Notes under the pieces: generated by a model
What the model saw: the letters and a program-made list of their open reading frames with translations, nothing else
Told to the model about the DNA's origin: nothing
The model's database searches: none
Translations under genes and position numbers: made by a program
In this document: positions 38,930 through 51,690 of the stretch, one piece after another
Layout of the letters: every line of letters starts with the position of its first letter
How positions within the stretch are numbered: the first letter of the stretch is position 1
Source: Anaeromyces robustus
Lineage: Eukaryota > Neocallimastigomycota > Neocallimastigomycetes > Neocallimastigales > Neocallimastigaceae
DNA: 64,000 bases
Reading direction: 5' to 3'
NCBI GenBank assembly: GCA_002104895.1
Contig: MCFG01000017.1
Span: 242,501 to 306,500 of the forward strand

Positions 38930-41520
38930 ATGGCTACTGCAGTGTCTTCTTTCAACGCTAACGAAAAGCAGTTGATTGAAAGTAGTTTAAGAAAATTTCA
39001 AGTAATAATAATATAATGAAATATAACAAAAATTTTCGTGTTACTTTATATACGATACTAACATATTAAATATTTCTGTATATATATTTTATTATAATTA
39101 CTCAAACAATCAATCAATTTATCAATTATCGTTAAATAATAAAAACTTATTTTATATATTCATTAAAAAATTTATAATAATAATAACTATAATAATAAAT
39201 ATCTTTAAAATGATATATATAATTATTAAACATATTTATTAAAGATTATGAGAAATGCTGTTGCAGTTGCAAGATTATATGTTGCATTTCCAGATAGAAA
39301 TAATTGGACATATAAATCATTGGGTGCTATTACTGTTGTATATGATAATGTTAATTCATACTTTTTGAAATTATTAGATATTCAAGTAAATAAAACAAAA
39401 TAATATAATAATCAATAAAATGTTTATACATAATAAGAAGTATTAATATAATATAAAATTAAATTGTACATAATAATTTTTAGAGAAATGGTGAAATATT
39501 ATGGGAATATCCAATATCAAAACAACTAAAATATAAAGAGGAAAAAAGTTTTTTCCATAGTTTTTATACAGATGTAATTAAAAAATAAGAATATATATAT
39601 ATATATTATAAATATATATATTATATATTATATATATTATTAATTTAAAAGGTTAATACTTTTATATTCATTCTTTCATTATGTATTTTAAATATATAAA
39701 GAATTTTGCTGCTGGTTTATCATTTGCAGATGAAAATGAAGCAAAGAGCTTTTTAACATGCGTAATACAATGTATGAATCAAGTTCAAACTCCAAGAAGT
39801 ACAAAAACTTCAAGTATAATTTCTGGACCAACAACAGTAATTCCAACTTCCGAAAGTAATAAAGGTAAGATTATTATTTTTTATAAACAATAATGTATAA
39901 TTAACATAAAAATTATTACACTGATACTTTAATGATGTTAAAATTATAATTATTACAATATTATTAAATTAATGATATAATAACAATTAAAATTTAAAAG
40001 ATGGAAAGAAAAAAAAGAAGTCAAAAGATAAGGATAAAAGTAAAAGTAAAAAAAATAAAGGAACGATAGATAGAAGTATGATTTCTGGACCAACAAACTT
40101 CAGGTATTTAGAATCAATTAAAAATAATATTTAGATAGTCTGTATGTAATTTTTATATTATAAATTAATATTATTTTTTTATACAATATCAATATATATT
40201 AAATTATAAATAAAGACAAGTATTCCATATGGGTTCAGAAAATCTAGGAAACTTTACTGAGGAAGAAAACAAAATTATTCAAGAAGCTTTTAATAAAATT
40301 ATGTCTAATCAAAATATCACAAAAGTATTATAAAATTATATAAAATATAATATAGCCGATATATATTATTCATAGATATCTATATATTTTTATATTTCAT
40401 AGGAAGAATTAATGAATGCTAAAAATTTAGAAATTATAACAGCCTTCTTTAGTAATAATAAAAACTCTACTGGTGCCGCCACGAATGTAACTGCAGGTAA
40501 TTAATTGAAAATTTAAAGGAATATAATTAACAGAGTTTTTTAAAAAAGAAAAAAAATATTTTCATATATACATTTGTTTTCTTTAATTAATAGAATAAGA
40601 ATTTGAACTTATAAAAAAATATAGATAATATTAAGATTATAAATAATCAAAATACTTAAAAAAATTTATTTTAATAAATTAAGATTACTAAATGATGATA
40701 TCTATAATAAATATGAAATAATTTAGATAAAAGATCATCTACAATATCAAAAAATAAAGGACCTGCACCTGCACCTCCTACAAGAAGAGCTCCTCCACCC
40801 CCTCCTACATCAAGAGGAGGAGTAGGAACTAGAGCTCCCCCTCCACCCCCTCCTTCAAGAGCTGCTAATTCAGCACCATCAAGAGCAGCTCCAGCTCCAC
40901 CATCAAGAGGAGCACCACCAGTTCCAAGTCGTGCTGCACCACCACCATTACCATCAAGAGAAGCACCTGCTCCTCCTGTTCCATCAGCAATTCCACCACT
41001 TCCATCTCGTAGTGCCCCTGCTCCTCCTGTACCATCATCTGGTGGTGGTCCACCACCTCCACCTCCACCTCCAGGTCCAATACAAGCTTATAGAACAGAA
41101 AATACTAGTGCACCACCACCACCAAAACCAGTAGTATCAGATGCTAGTGAATCTTGTATGAGCGATCTTTTGGCCAGTATTCGTAATGCAGGTGTTTCAA
41201 GTCTTAGACCAGCTTCAGAAAGACAAATTAAGCAAATTGAGGCACCTGTGGAATCCAATGTGACAGATGATTTAGTTTCTGCACTTGCTATGGCTTTACT
41301 TAAGCGTAAAGATGATATGAATGACCAAGGTAATAAATACATATTAAATAATCAATAATATTGTTTTTAAAATAGTATTATAATTATTAAATATCAAATA
41401 ATATAAATCAATATTAAACAATTTTACTAATTTTTTAAATATATTTATTTAATTAAAAAAGAATCTGATGAAAGTAGTAGCGAAGATGATGACAGTACCG
41501 ATTCTGAATGGACTGACTAA
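38930..41520 (+). CDS. WAS: WASP-family Arp2/3 activator
   Basis: Activates the Arp2/3 complex to nucleate branched actin downstream of Rho GTPases. Exons: 38930-39001, 39245-39385, 39484-39573, 39702-39864, 40001-40103, 40216-40324, 40403-40496, 40727-41329 and 41462-41520; 477 residues. Order of parts: WH1 domain (ARLYVAFPDRNNWTYKSLGA, then AAGLSFADENEAKSF); a basic stretch (KKKKKSKDKDKSKSKK); a CRIB-like motif ISGPTNFRQVFHMG near residue 182, with Gln where the first CRIB His usually is; a Pro/Ala/Ser/Arg-rich region of about 120 residues with PPPPPP runs; a WH2 motif MSDLLASIRNAGVSSLRP near 401; a central helix LVSALAMALLKRKDDM; and an acidic tail SEDDDSTDSEWTD with the conserved Trp. The proline-rich exon is the most GC-rich DNA of the region. 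Confidence 0.95.
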
Positions 41521-42134
41521 GGATAAGCTCATTAATTGAATTTTATAATTATTTCAAATGATTTTTTAATATTAAAAAATGTATAATGACTTTATCACGT
41601 GTAAACATATATTTATATATTTATATAATTTATAATTATTATATTGTGATAAATTAAATTTTATATATAACTCCGAAATGTAACATTAAAATTTATGTTT
41701 TAAAAAAAAAAATATATTATATTATATATGGATTAAATCAAAAATATATATAAATAAAATTTAAAAATAAAAAACAAAATAATTTTTTCATATAATTTTT
41801 TATTTTTTATTTTTTTAAATTTCTTTTTTTTTCTTTTTGAATTACTTTATACACACCTTGCCAGAATAATATATGTTTTTTATTTTAATTTTACTTTAAG
41901 TTTTAATTATAAATAAAAAGAGTAATTAAGTATATTTTGAAATATATAATTAAATTAATATTTAAAAAATCAATTATTTAAACAATTCAAAATAGTATTA
42001 AAATATTAGAAATTAAATTAAAAAATATTACAGAATTTAAATTAATGATATAATATATAAAACAATAAGATTACTTTTGCTGTTTTTGATTTTCAATACT
42101 TTATTATTAAAATAAAATAAATTAATTTAAAATA
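41521..42134. other. Intergenic spacer
   Basis: 614 bp, AT-rich, between the WASP stop and the radial spoke start. No coding signal. Confidence 0.55.
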
Positions 42135-44359
42135 ATGTCTGATGCAGTAAATCAAGATGAAACAAGTGAAAATATTGGTGGAGGAGAGCAAACTATAGCT
42201 CCTACAGATGTTGAAGATAATAATGTTCCAGTAGAAAATAATGAAGAAAATAATGTTGCAGTAAATGAAGGTAACACTGAACAAGATGGAGGAGATAAAG
42301 AAGAAAAATCAACGACTAATGAAGATTCAAATAAAACGTCAGGAGAAGAATCTGGAGAAAATATAGAAAATAATGAAGAAAAAACAGAAGGAAATGAAGC
42401 TAATAATGATGAAGAAAAAGTATCTGAAGAAAAAACAGAACCACCACCTCCACAAGAGGAACCAAAACCAGTAGAAGAAAATGTTAAAAAAATTACCTTT
42501 TCAATCCCAAAAGATTGTGTATTAACAGAAACTGAGGAATTATTAGTTGCAAAGACATTTTTAATGAAAAATTCAGAAAAAACAAATACTAATACATATG
42601 ATCATATGAGTCAAATAATTATGTCAATATTAGATTCAAAAATAGATAATGCTGTTGGTATGTTTAAATAAAAATAATTATAAATAATATAGAAAAATAA
42701 TTATTAATAAATTTTACATTAAAATATTACAAATAAGACATTTTTGAAACTTTATCAACACAAGTTAAAAAGAAAAAATTTGTTCCAGATTCATTTAATT
42801 CATTTGGAGAATTTCGAGTAATTAATATTCTAATAATATATATAAATACAAATAAAAAAATTAAAAAAAAATTAAAAAATAATTAAAAACATATTTTTAA
42901 TAATATTATTATTATATTAAAATATAGTATGTTAAAGAAACAAAAGAAGAATTAGAAGATGCTCATGTTAAAATGGAATTATTCCAAGTAAATAATATTT
43001 TATATCATTTAAATTTTGTATAAATTAATATATATATATATATATTAATATCTCGTTATAAATATTTAGGTTGATAATGAAGATGGACATGCAGATGATG
43101 GTAATGAAATGCCAGATTTAATGTCTATATCAAATCTTTTTGAATGGGCTGGTGTAAATACTAAATATTTTTTTCTATTCCTTACTCATTTATAATTATT
43201 TTTTAATAATAATAGTTTTATAAATGAAAAAATCATTAAATATATATTTGATATTTATATAAATAATAAAATGTATATTTATAATTAAAATTTAAAAAGT
43301 TATCATTAGGAAAAGAAGAAACATTCTTAATCAATGCATCAATGCAAAGATTGATGACAGAAAAAGGATTAAAATCTATGAGATTCTGGGGGAAAATATA
43401 TGGAACAAAAAAGAATTATTATATTGTTGAAGCTGACCAAAAAGATGAAGATGATGATGAAGAAGTATATGGTGAAGATGATTTACCAAATCCAGAAGAA
43501 GAAGAAGAAGGTAATTTAGATAATGAAAATGATGATGAAAAAGAAAAAGAAAAAGAAAATGAAAATGAAAATGATGAAAATGAAGTACAAGAAAGTCAAA
43601 TTGAAGAACCAGAATACCCAGTACCAAAGATAAAAATTAAAAAACCAAATACATTAACAAAAGAAATAAAAACTGGTATTAATAAATATATGTATTATGT
43701 CTGTAATTATGGTATGTATTATTAAAGATATAATATTTAAATTGTTGAAATTATAAAAATATATATATAATATCATTGAGTATAATAATGATAATAATAA
43801 TAAATAAATGAATAAACAAATAAACAAATAGACAAATAATTAATTAGAATAATATAATAAATGTAATGTATATAATATATAATAATAAAATAATTTTATA
43901 ATTTTATACTTCCATAGTTGGTGGACCATGGTATAAATTAGCTGATGTAATTCCTGAAAAATTACAAATATCAAGAAAAATAAGAAAATATTTCACTGGA
44001 GATTTAAATCATGAAGTAATTTTTATATATTGTTATTTTAATATAATAAATAATATATTACAATTGTAAATAATATATGCAATAATAACTATCTTGAATA
44101 TTAATACATGTTGTATGACAATTTTATATTTAATTAGATTATTAGTTATCCACCATTTGAAGGATCTGAAGCACAATATCTTCGTTGTCAAATTGCTAGA
44201 ATTTCAGCAGCTACATCTATATGTCCAACTGGATACTATGTATTTGATACGGAAGATGGCGAACCTGAAGATACAGAAGGTATATTATAAAAATATAAAT
44301 CGTAATCATAATCATAACTATAATAGAATTATAATAGCCATAATTATTAATAAACAATG

Positions 44360-44398
<39 letters not shown>

Positions 44399-45264
44399 CA
44401 ATTTGACATATTTTTATTTTATATATATATAAAATTATGAAATATGAAATATTATTTTATAAACTAGGTCCACAACCAATCATTGTTAATACTGAATTTG
44501 AAGCTCTTTCTAACGATCAACTATTAGATTTATCAAATTGGGTTCATCATGTACCATATATTCTCCCACAAGGTAAAACTTCATGGGAAAATCCATTTGG
44601 TTCAGAAGAAGATGAAGAAAATGAAGAAGAAGGTAGTGAAGAAGAAGGTAGTGAAGAAGAAAATGAAGCAGAGAGAGTTGAACCAGAATCTGGACCACAA
44701 TTATTAACTCCAATATCACAAGATGATGGTATTTTTTTTTTTTTATTTTTGAAAAAATTTCTATTAATATCATAAAATATAATTAATAAAAAAAAAAAAA
44801 GATAAATATAATGAAATTATGAAAAATAATAATTTCTTTATTAATATAAATATACTATTTAAATTATTCAATTTTTAGAAAATGATGATATACCTTCATG
44901 GGTTTCAAAATATTGTTCAAGAACTTTAGCTCCACAATTCAATCCAGTATGTATTTCATCAACACGTTGGCCAGGGGCTCATACAGTTGCTTTATCAGAT
45001 AAATTTTCAAGTATATATATAGGTGATGGTATGAAATGCTATGGTAATACTTATTTATCTGCTTATCACATACCACAGCCATTAACTAATATAATGACAG
45101 AATATCAAGAAAATGAAGTAGAAAAGGAAATTACAGAACAAATTGATCCAACTGTTGAAGAAGAAAAAGCATTTGAAGAAGAGCAAGCAGAAAAATTAAG
45201 AGAAAAGGAAGAAGATGAAGAAGGTACTGAAGAAGAAGAAGAAGAAGGAAGTGAAGAAGATTAA
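42135..45264 (+). CDS. RSPH4A: Radial spoke head protein 4/6
   Basis: Structural protein of the radial spoke head of motile flagella (Chlamydomonas RSP4/RSP6, human RSPH4A/RSPH6A). Exons: 42135-42657, 42738-42817, 42928-42987, 43070-43153, 43300-43711, 43918-44015, 44138-44279, 44468-44728 and 44879-45264; 681 residues. It starts [13 protein letters not shown] with an acidic low-complexity N-terminus of about 120 residues. Signature blocks follow: [93 protein letters not shown] and [20 protein letters not shown]. It ends in a Glu-rich tail. This and DRC11 are the two axonemal genes of the window. All introns are GT-AG. Confidence 0.96.
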
Positions 45265-46220
45265 ATTCAATAGAAAATTTAATATATAAATATATAAATT
45301 TAAAAATATAAAAGAAAAAATATATAAATATTTACGTATAGATAATTAATTTAAAAAAGAAAATGTACCCCAAAGTGTAAATAATATATAAATTATTTGT
45401 ATACATATCTACATTAATACATTTACAATATTTAATTAAAAAAAAAAAATATTTCCTTTATATATTTTACCTTTTAATTTTTATTTATTATAATAAATAT
45501 ATAATAAACATAATATTAAATATACATTATTATACAATATACACATACATTTAATAATATATATCATGTAAATATTTAAAATTATTTATTTTTTATATTA
45601 ATATAAAAAAAGTTTTTAAGTATTGTAATACGCAAATATGTATTTAAATTAATATGCATATTATCAAATACAATTAATGTATTACAAACATCATAATAAT
45701 AATTCTTTATTCTATAAAACTACCAAAAAAAAATTTTTTTTATTAATAAAACAATTATAGATAAAATTTAAACATAATTAAACTTTAAAAAAAAGAATTC
45801 ATATATATATCAAAAAAATTCTCATGAAATATTTTTTTTCCTGAATTTTTTTTCACATAAAAAAGGATATTTTTTTCATCATAGTTAAAAATATTTTTTT
45901 TTAGTTCTTCTTGTTTGTTCTTCAACATTTTAACAATTTACTAATTATTTTTATTTATATTGTAATAATATATAATATCTATCTATTTTTCTTTTTTCTT
46001 TTAAATAATAGTTATTAAATTTTGATTTCTTTCTTTTTTATTTTATTTTTTTATATCATTTTACTTTATTTTATTTTATTTTATTTTATCTAATTTAATT
46101 TAATAGTAATACTTAGCAAAAATATATATAAGTAAATTAGAATATTATTTATATAAAACTGTTAATTGATATATAGAAAAGTATATAAATATAATATTAT
46201 TTAATTATATCACTTAAAAA
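45265..46220. other. Intergenic spacer upstream of the GATA factor
   Basis: 956 bp, AT-rich, with T-rich tracts near 45830-46080 and an ATTTT array at about 46065-46090. An ATATCC string on the minus strand near 45866 has no exon next to it. No coding signal. Confidence 0.55.
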
Positions 46221-48609
46221 ATGAGTTTCAATAAAAATAAAACTAAAAAAAATATTGATAAAAAAGTATTATCAATTAAAAATGTTAATACAGATATAAT
46301 TAATTATAATAATTATTCATATTATTATTGTTATTCTCTATTTAATAAAAATAAAATAAAGAAGATAATGCCTGATTATTTTCATGTAAAAAAAACAAAT
46401 AGAAACACAAATAATAAATTAAAAATAAAAAGAATAAAATCGTTTAGCAATAATAAAAAACAAAAAATTTTAAAAAAAAATATTAATAAAATTGAATATA
46501 ATAGTCAATGTGATATTAATAAATCTACTAATATTAATGTTGATAATAATAATATTGTATTAAGAACTATTAAAAAAGAATGTAATGATAGCATTAACTC
46601 TAATTTCATAAATATTAATATTAACGATTGTCCAAGTGAAAAAAGTAATAATAATAGTAATAATAGTAATAGTAAAAATAATTATACTAATAATAGTATT
46701 GATAATAATTATAATATTAATAGCAATAATAATAATAATTATAGTAATAATAAATGTAATATTATTAATTATAAAAATAATAACAAATTAAATATTTTAA
46801 ATAATAATTCACAAAATAAAAAAGATTTAATATACATTCAAAATCAACATTTGAATCTTTCAACAGAAAAATTAAATCTAATTGAAGATCATCAAAAAAA
46901 CAATAACACCATTCCATGTTCAATACATATAAATAATATCATTAATAATAACAATTATAACTTTACCAATAATTATATTGATAGTATTCATTCTATACCG
47001 ACTTTCTTTAAAGGAAAAAAATATACAGAAAACAATTTATTTTTATTAAATAATAATAATATATATTATCAATATCTGCTTAGCCGCCATTATCAAAATT
47101 TTATTATGCCATTTTCAAACAAAGATAACCATAAATTAAGCCTAAATAACAATAATAATAATAATAATCATGATAATCATTCTTCAATGATCGATCATTC
47201 TCATGAATTCAATAATACTATTAATTATAACAACAACAACAACGATAATAATAATAATAATAATATCAATACCCAAAGTAAGTCTTTTTTTTTGTTTTAT
47301 TAATAATAATATAAAAAAATTTTTAATATATAGAAAAAAATTTTTTTAAAAAATAATAAAGATTAAACTTTATTAATAATAATATGTATTATTTAATATA
47401 TGATTTTTAATATATTACTAATATAATCATTTTAGATTTACAACATAATAATTATAATTGTATCGATAAGAATTTTACAAGTGAAGGTACATATATAATT
47501 ATATTTTATATATAAAATTATATAATATTACAGTTATTAAATTAATTACTTTAATAAAATATAGATTTATTTCTTAATGAGTGCGATGATTCCAATATAC
47601 CACATGACTTATGTTATAATCATAATTTTTCTATTAAGTGTAATGAAAAGGTAATATATTTTTAAATTGTATTAAGTAATATAATATATATACAATATCT
47701 TATAATATTATAATATATTAACTAATTGTAAATTTTTTTAAAATAATATAGGAATTATATTCATCTAATAATAATATAAATAATAACATAATTAATAAAA
47801 ATGATAACATACCCATTCCTACAACAACTTATGATTATAATGTTCATAATCAAATAAAAACAACCAGTATGTATTCACAAAATAGCCAAGCCTTTAATTT
47901 TAATAATGTAAATAATTTTATACCAACATCAATTGAAAATTTTGAAACTATACCAATAAATAATGATGATATTATAAATAATTATAATAATAATTTCAAC
48001 TATAATAATGATAGTAATAGAAAAAATATTTATGATAATAAAAATAATAATACTAACAACGATAATCATAAAATAAATAATAATAATAATTATGATGATA
48101 ATAATAACAAAAATATTAAAATAATGAGTTCATATGCATTTACTCCTGATATTAATAAAACGATATATCATTATAAAAACACCTCTAATTTTATTATAAA
48201 TCAGCATTCAGAACATAGTAAAAATGTAATTAATCAATATCCAAATTATAAAGTAAATACTGATTTATTAAATATTTGTAACGTATCAACTTCTACAATT
48301 CAAGCACCTACTACTGCTATTAGTAGTAGCAGTATTGCTACGATCACTACACCTACTTTAACCACATCTAATAGTATTGATAATTGTAACAATATAAATA
48401 ATAGTCATAATAATAATATAAATATTGAAAATATACATATAAAAAAGGAAAATAAAAAATTGGAAAAATCTATTATCAAAAAAATAATTAATAAAAAAAT
48501 TGAAGAAAAATTAATGAAAAAAGATTCAAAAGTCACTGATAATCCATTAAAAAAGAAAATATCTAAAAATACAATATCAAAAAGAACTAGAGATGTTTAT
48601 GGTAAATAC

Positions 48610-48640
<31 letters not shown>

Positions 48641-48910
48641 ATTTAATTATATAAATATATAATTAAATAAGATATAAATATTTAAATATTTTTAACTTTT
48701 TTTTATATTTAATACTAATATTTTCACTGTTAATATCATAATTAAATCTATATAGAAAAATATAATAAATTTCAATATTATATAAAAGTGAATGATGAAG
48801 ATAGTACAGAATCCATGAGTGTTAAAGAATGTTCCAATTGTCAAACAAGGATAACTCCAGCATGGAGAAGAGGAAAAAATGATAATCTGCTTTGTAATGG
48901 TAAATATTTA

Positions 48911-48958
<48 letters not shown>

Positions 48959-49437
48959 TGACATTAATATTTTTAAAATATTAAAATATTAATAAAAATG
49001 TTAATATTTTTTTTTTTTTTTTTTTTTTTAGCATGTGGATTATATGAAAAACAAAATAATAAATCTCGTCCATTTGAAAAATTAAAAAATGGTTTAACCA
49101 AAGTCTATAAAGAAAATTCTATTGTAAATCATAAATGCACTAATTGTAAAACTGAAAAAACACCTACTTGGAGAAAGGGTTTCAATGGACAAATATTATG
49201 TAAATATTTAAAAAATTATTTTTTTTTTCTTTATCTTATAAAATTATATAATATAGTTATAAATATATTACTACAATTTTTTTTTTTTTTTTTACTTTAT
49301 TTTATTTTATTTTTTTGTATTAAAATAAAATAATAATTACTAAATATAACATTTTATTATTATATATATAATAAATAATAGGTAATGCATGTGGTTTATT
49401 TTATAAACAACATAATATTAACAAACCATGTAAATAA
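46221..49437 (+). CDS. Asn-rich transcription factor with two GATA zinc fingers
   Basis: Exons: 46221-47277, 47436-47486, 47565-47650, 47752-48601, 48756-48899, 49032-49199 and 49382-49437; 803 residues in frame. The first 680 residues are mostly Asn with Ile, Tyr, Ser and Lys, including many runs of four to eight Asn, and have no recognisable domain. Two C4 fingers follow, near residues 707 and 767: CSNCQTRITPAWRRG...LLCNACGLY and CTNCKTEKTPTWRKG...ILCNACGLF. Both have 17 residues between the Cys pairs (the animal-type class IVa spacing). The protein ends 15 or so residues after finger two (KQHNINKPCK), so the DNA-binding part is C-terminal. Each finger is split by an intron inside or next to the CNAC. 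It should act as a nuclear DNA-binding regulator at GATA sites. Direct orthology (nitrogen, light or iron control) cannot be read. Confidence 0.9.
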
Positions 49438-49525
49438 TATGATAATATTATCATCATCATTATTTATTTTAATTTTTGCCTTTTTTCTTTTAATTTTTCC
49501 TTTTTTTTTTTTTTTTTTTTTTTTT

Positions 49526-49558
<33 letters not shown>

Positions 49559-50073
49559 TAATTATTATTTTATTATTATTTTTATTTATTTTAAAAAATA
49601 TTAAAAAAAATTTTTTTTTTTTTTCTATTTGTTAAACAGTTTTTTGTAAATAAAAAGAAAAAAAAAGTAGCATTAATTATAGTAATAATAATATAAGAAT
49701 TAAATAGAATTAAATATTAATGTATTTTTTTAAAAAATATGAATATTTAATTTAAAGTATTATAATATTAATAAATTTTAAATTCATAAATAAAATAATA
49801 AAAAAAAAAAAAAAATAGAAAAAGAAATGAAATGAATAATTTTAATTTTCAAAAAATATAAAAATTTTTTTTATGTATGTGTTTATGTGTTGCTATTTTG
49901 TTTAAGAATTATTATTTAATTATACATATTTTTAAATTTTTATTTATTACTTTGTTTTTATTACATTAAAAAAAATTCATATGATTAATTAAAGTTAATT
50001 TTTTTTTTTTTTTTTTTATAAATAAAAAAATAGTTTATACAAAAAAAGGAAAAAAAAAAATTAATTATAATTA
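49438..50073. other. Convergent intergenic region
   Basis: 636 bp between the 3' ends of the GATA factor (+) and MCMBP (-). Poly-T (about 49500-49526), ATT repeats and poly-A; holds the two 3' ends only. Confidence 0.6.
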
Positions 50074-51658
50074 TTAACGAAGAGGTTGTTGAGTTGAATT
50101 TATATTATTTTTTGATTTATAACGAAGATAATCATTTAATCTTTTTTCTCTTTTTTCTTCAAATTCTTTTGTATTAGTCCAAAATTCATCAGTTAATTGT
50201 GTTTGGCCATGACTTAAAGTATATAATCTAATAATATAATTAATAAAATAAAAAAAAAAAAAGATATTTATTAAAATTCTTATAAACAATAATATATAAT
50301 CTACATATATTTATTATTAGATTATAGTATATAATAATAATAAATATTTTATATACCTTGCTAAATTTAATTGATATAATAAATCATCTTGTCCTAAAAT
50401 TTTCTTTGAATAATCTTGTTTTCCTTTACTTTGTTCAGCTCTCTTTTCAACAAATTCTTTTGATATATTCTAAATTTATATTTATAAAAATATATAATTA
50501 TTAATTAAAAACATAAATAATAATATAAACAATAATATAAAATATAATCAATAATATAATTAAAACAATATATAAATATTAGTAAATTACATTTGCCATT
50601 TCTTGATCTATCTTATAATCTGAAACTTTCATAATATCAATGAAACCTCTTATTTTATTTAAAAGATCTTCATTAACAGATGTATCTTGATTTATATTTG
50701 CAGAATTTTGTAATGGAATAATACAATCACACTATAAAAAAAAATTATAATAACAACAAATATATAAATATATTATTTTTATTAAATTATATTATTAAAA
50801 AAAAATATTAATATTAATAGGATTAAAAACATACAGGGAATAATTTACTCTTAGCTTCACTTAATACTATTAAATTTATATCAGCTGGAAAATCAAGAGT
50901 ATGATAATTAAAATCATATGTAATTTTTTGATTTTGGAATAAATCACTAAGAATACTTATATTAACAACACCTTTTATATATATATAAAAAAATAAAATA
51001 AAAAAAATAAATATAAATTCAATATAGTTCAATATATAAAAAATTCTTATCAACTAAAATATGTATTAATAAAAAAAAAAAAAGTAAATAATTAATTAAT
51101 ATGTATATTTAAAATCTTACCAGTATTGTCAATTTTTCCTTCTTGCATTGTGGTTTCATCAACAACTAAAACAGTACCATCAGAAAGTTGTAATTCACCA
51201 GAAACTAAACCAATACCTTGTTCTATAGATTCAATACAATTCATAGATGGTGCTAATCTTTTATTATTAAGTTTTTTATGTTCTAAAGTAAGATAATGAC
51301 TTTTTGAAACGATATTTTGAATAAGTTTATATATTTCAGTAGCTTGTTCAGTACTTTTTATATTACATATATTTAATGAAAATTTTCCAACTGGCAATGA
51401 ATCAATTCTTGAATATCTATAAAAAAAAAAAAAAATACATTAATTATATTATGAAAAATAAAATATTAAATATTATTATTATAATAAATAAATAAGTAAT
51501 ATATGTTTTGAATATATACATTCTAGAAACTAAATTATATAATAAATATTCAGCAATAAGTTCATCACCACCAAATCTATTTGATATATATTCAACAATT
51601 TCATTCCTCATATTCTTAATATCTTGATCATTGACTAAATATATATTTAAATAAATAA

Positions 51659-51690
<32 letters not shown>

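Noticed and set aside
45855-45875. A fourth ATATCCTTTTTT on the minus strand
   Set aside because: No coding exon adjoins it, so it is probably a chance string in AT-rich DNA. It shows the motif alone is not proof.
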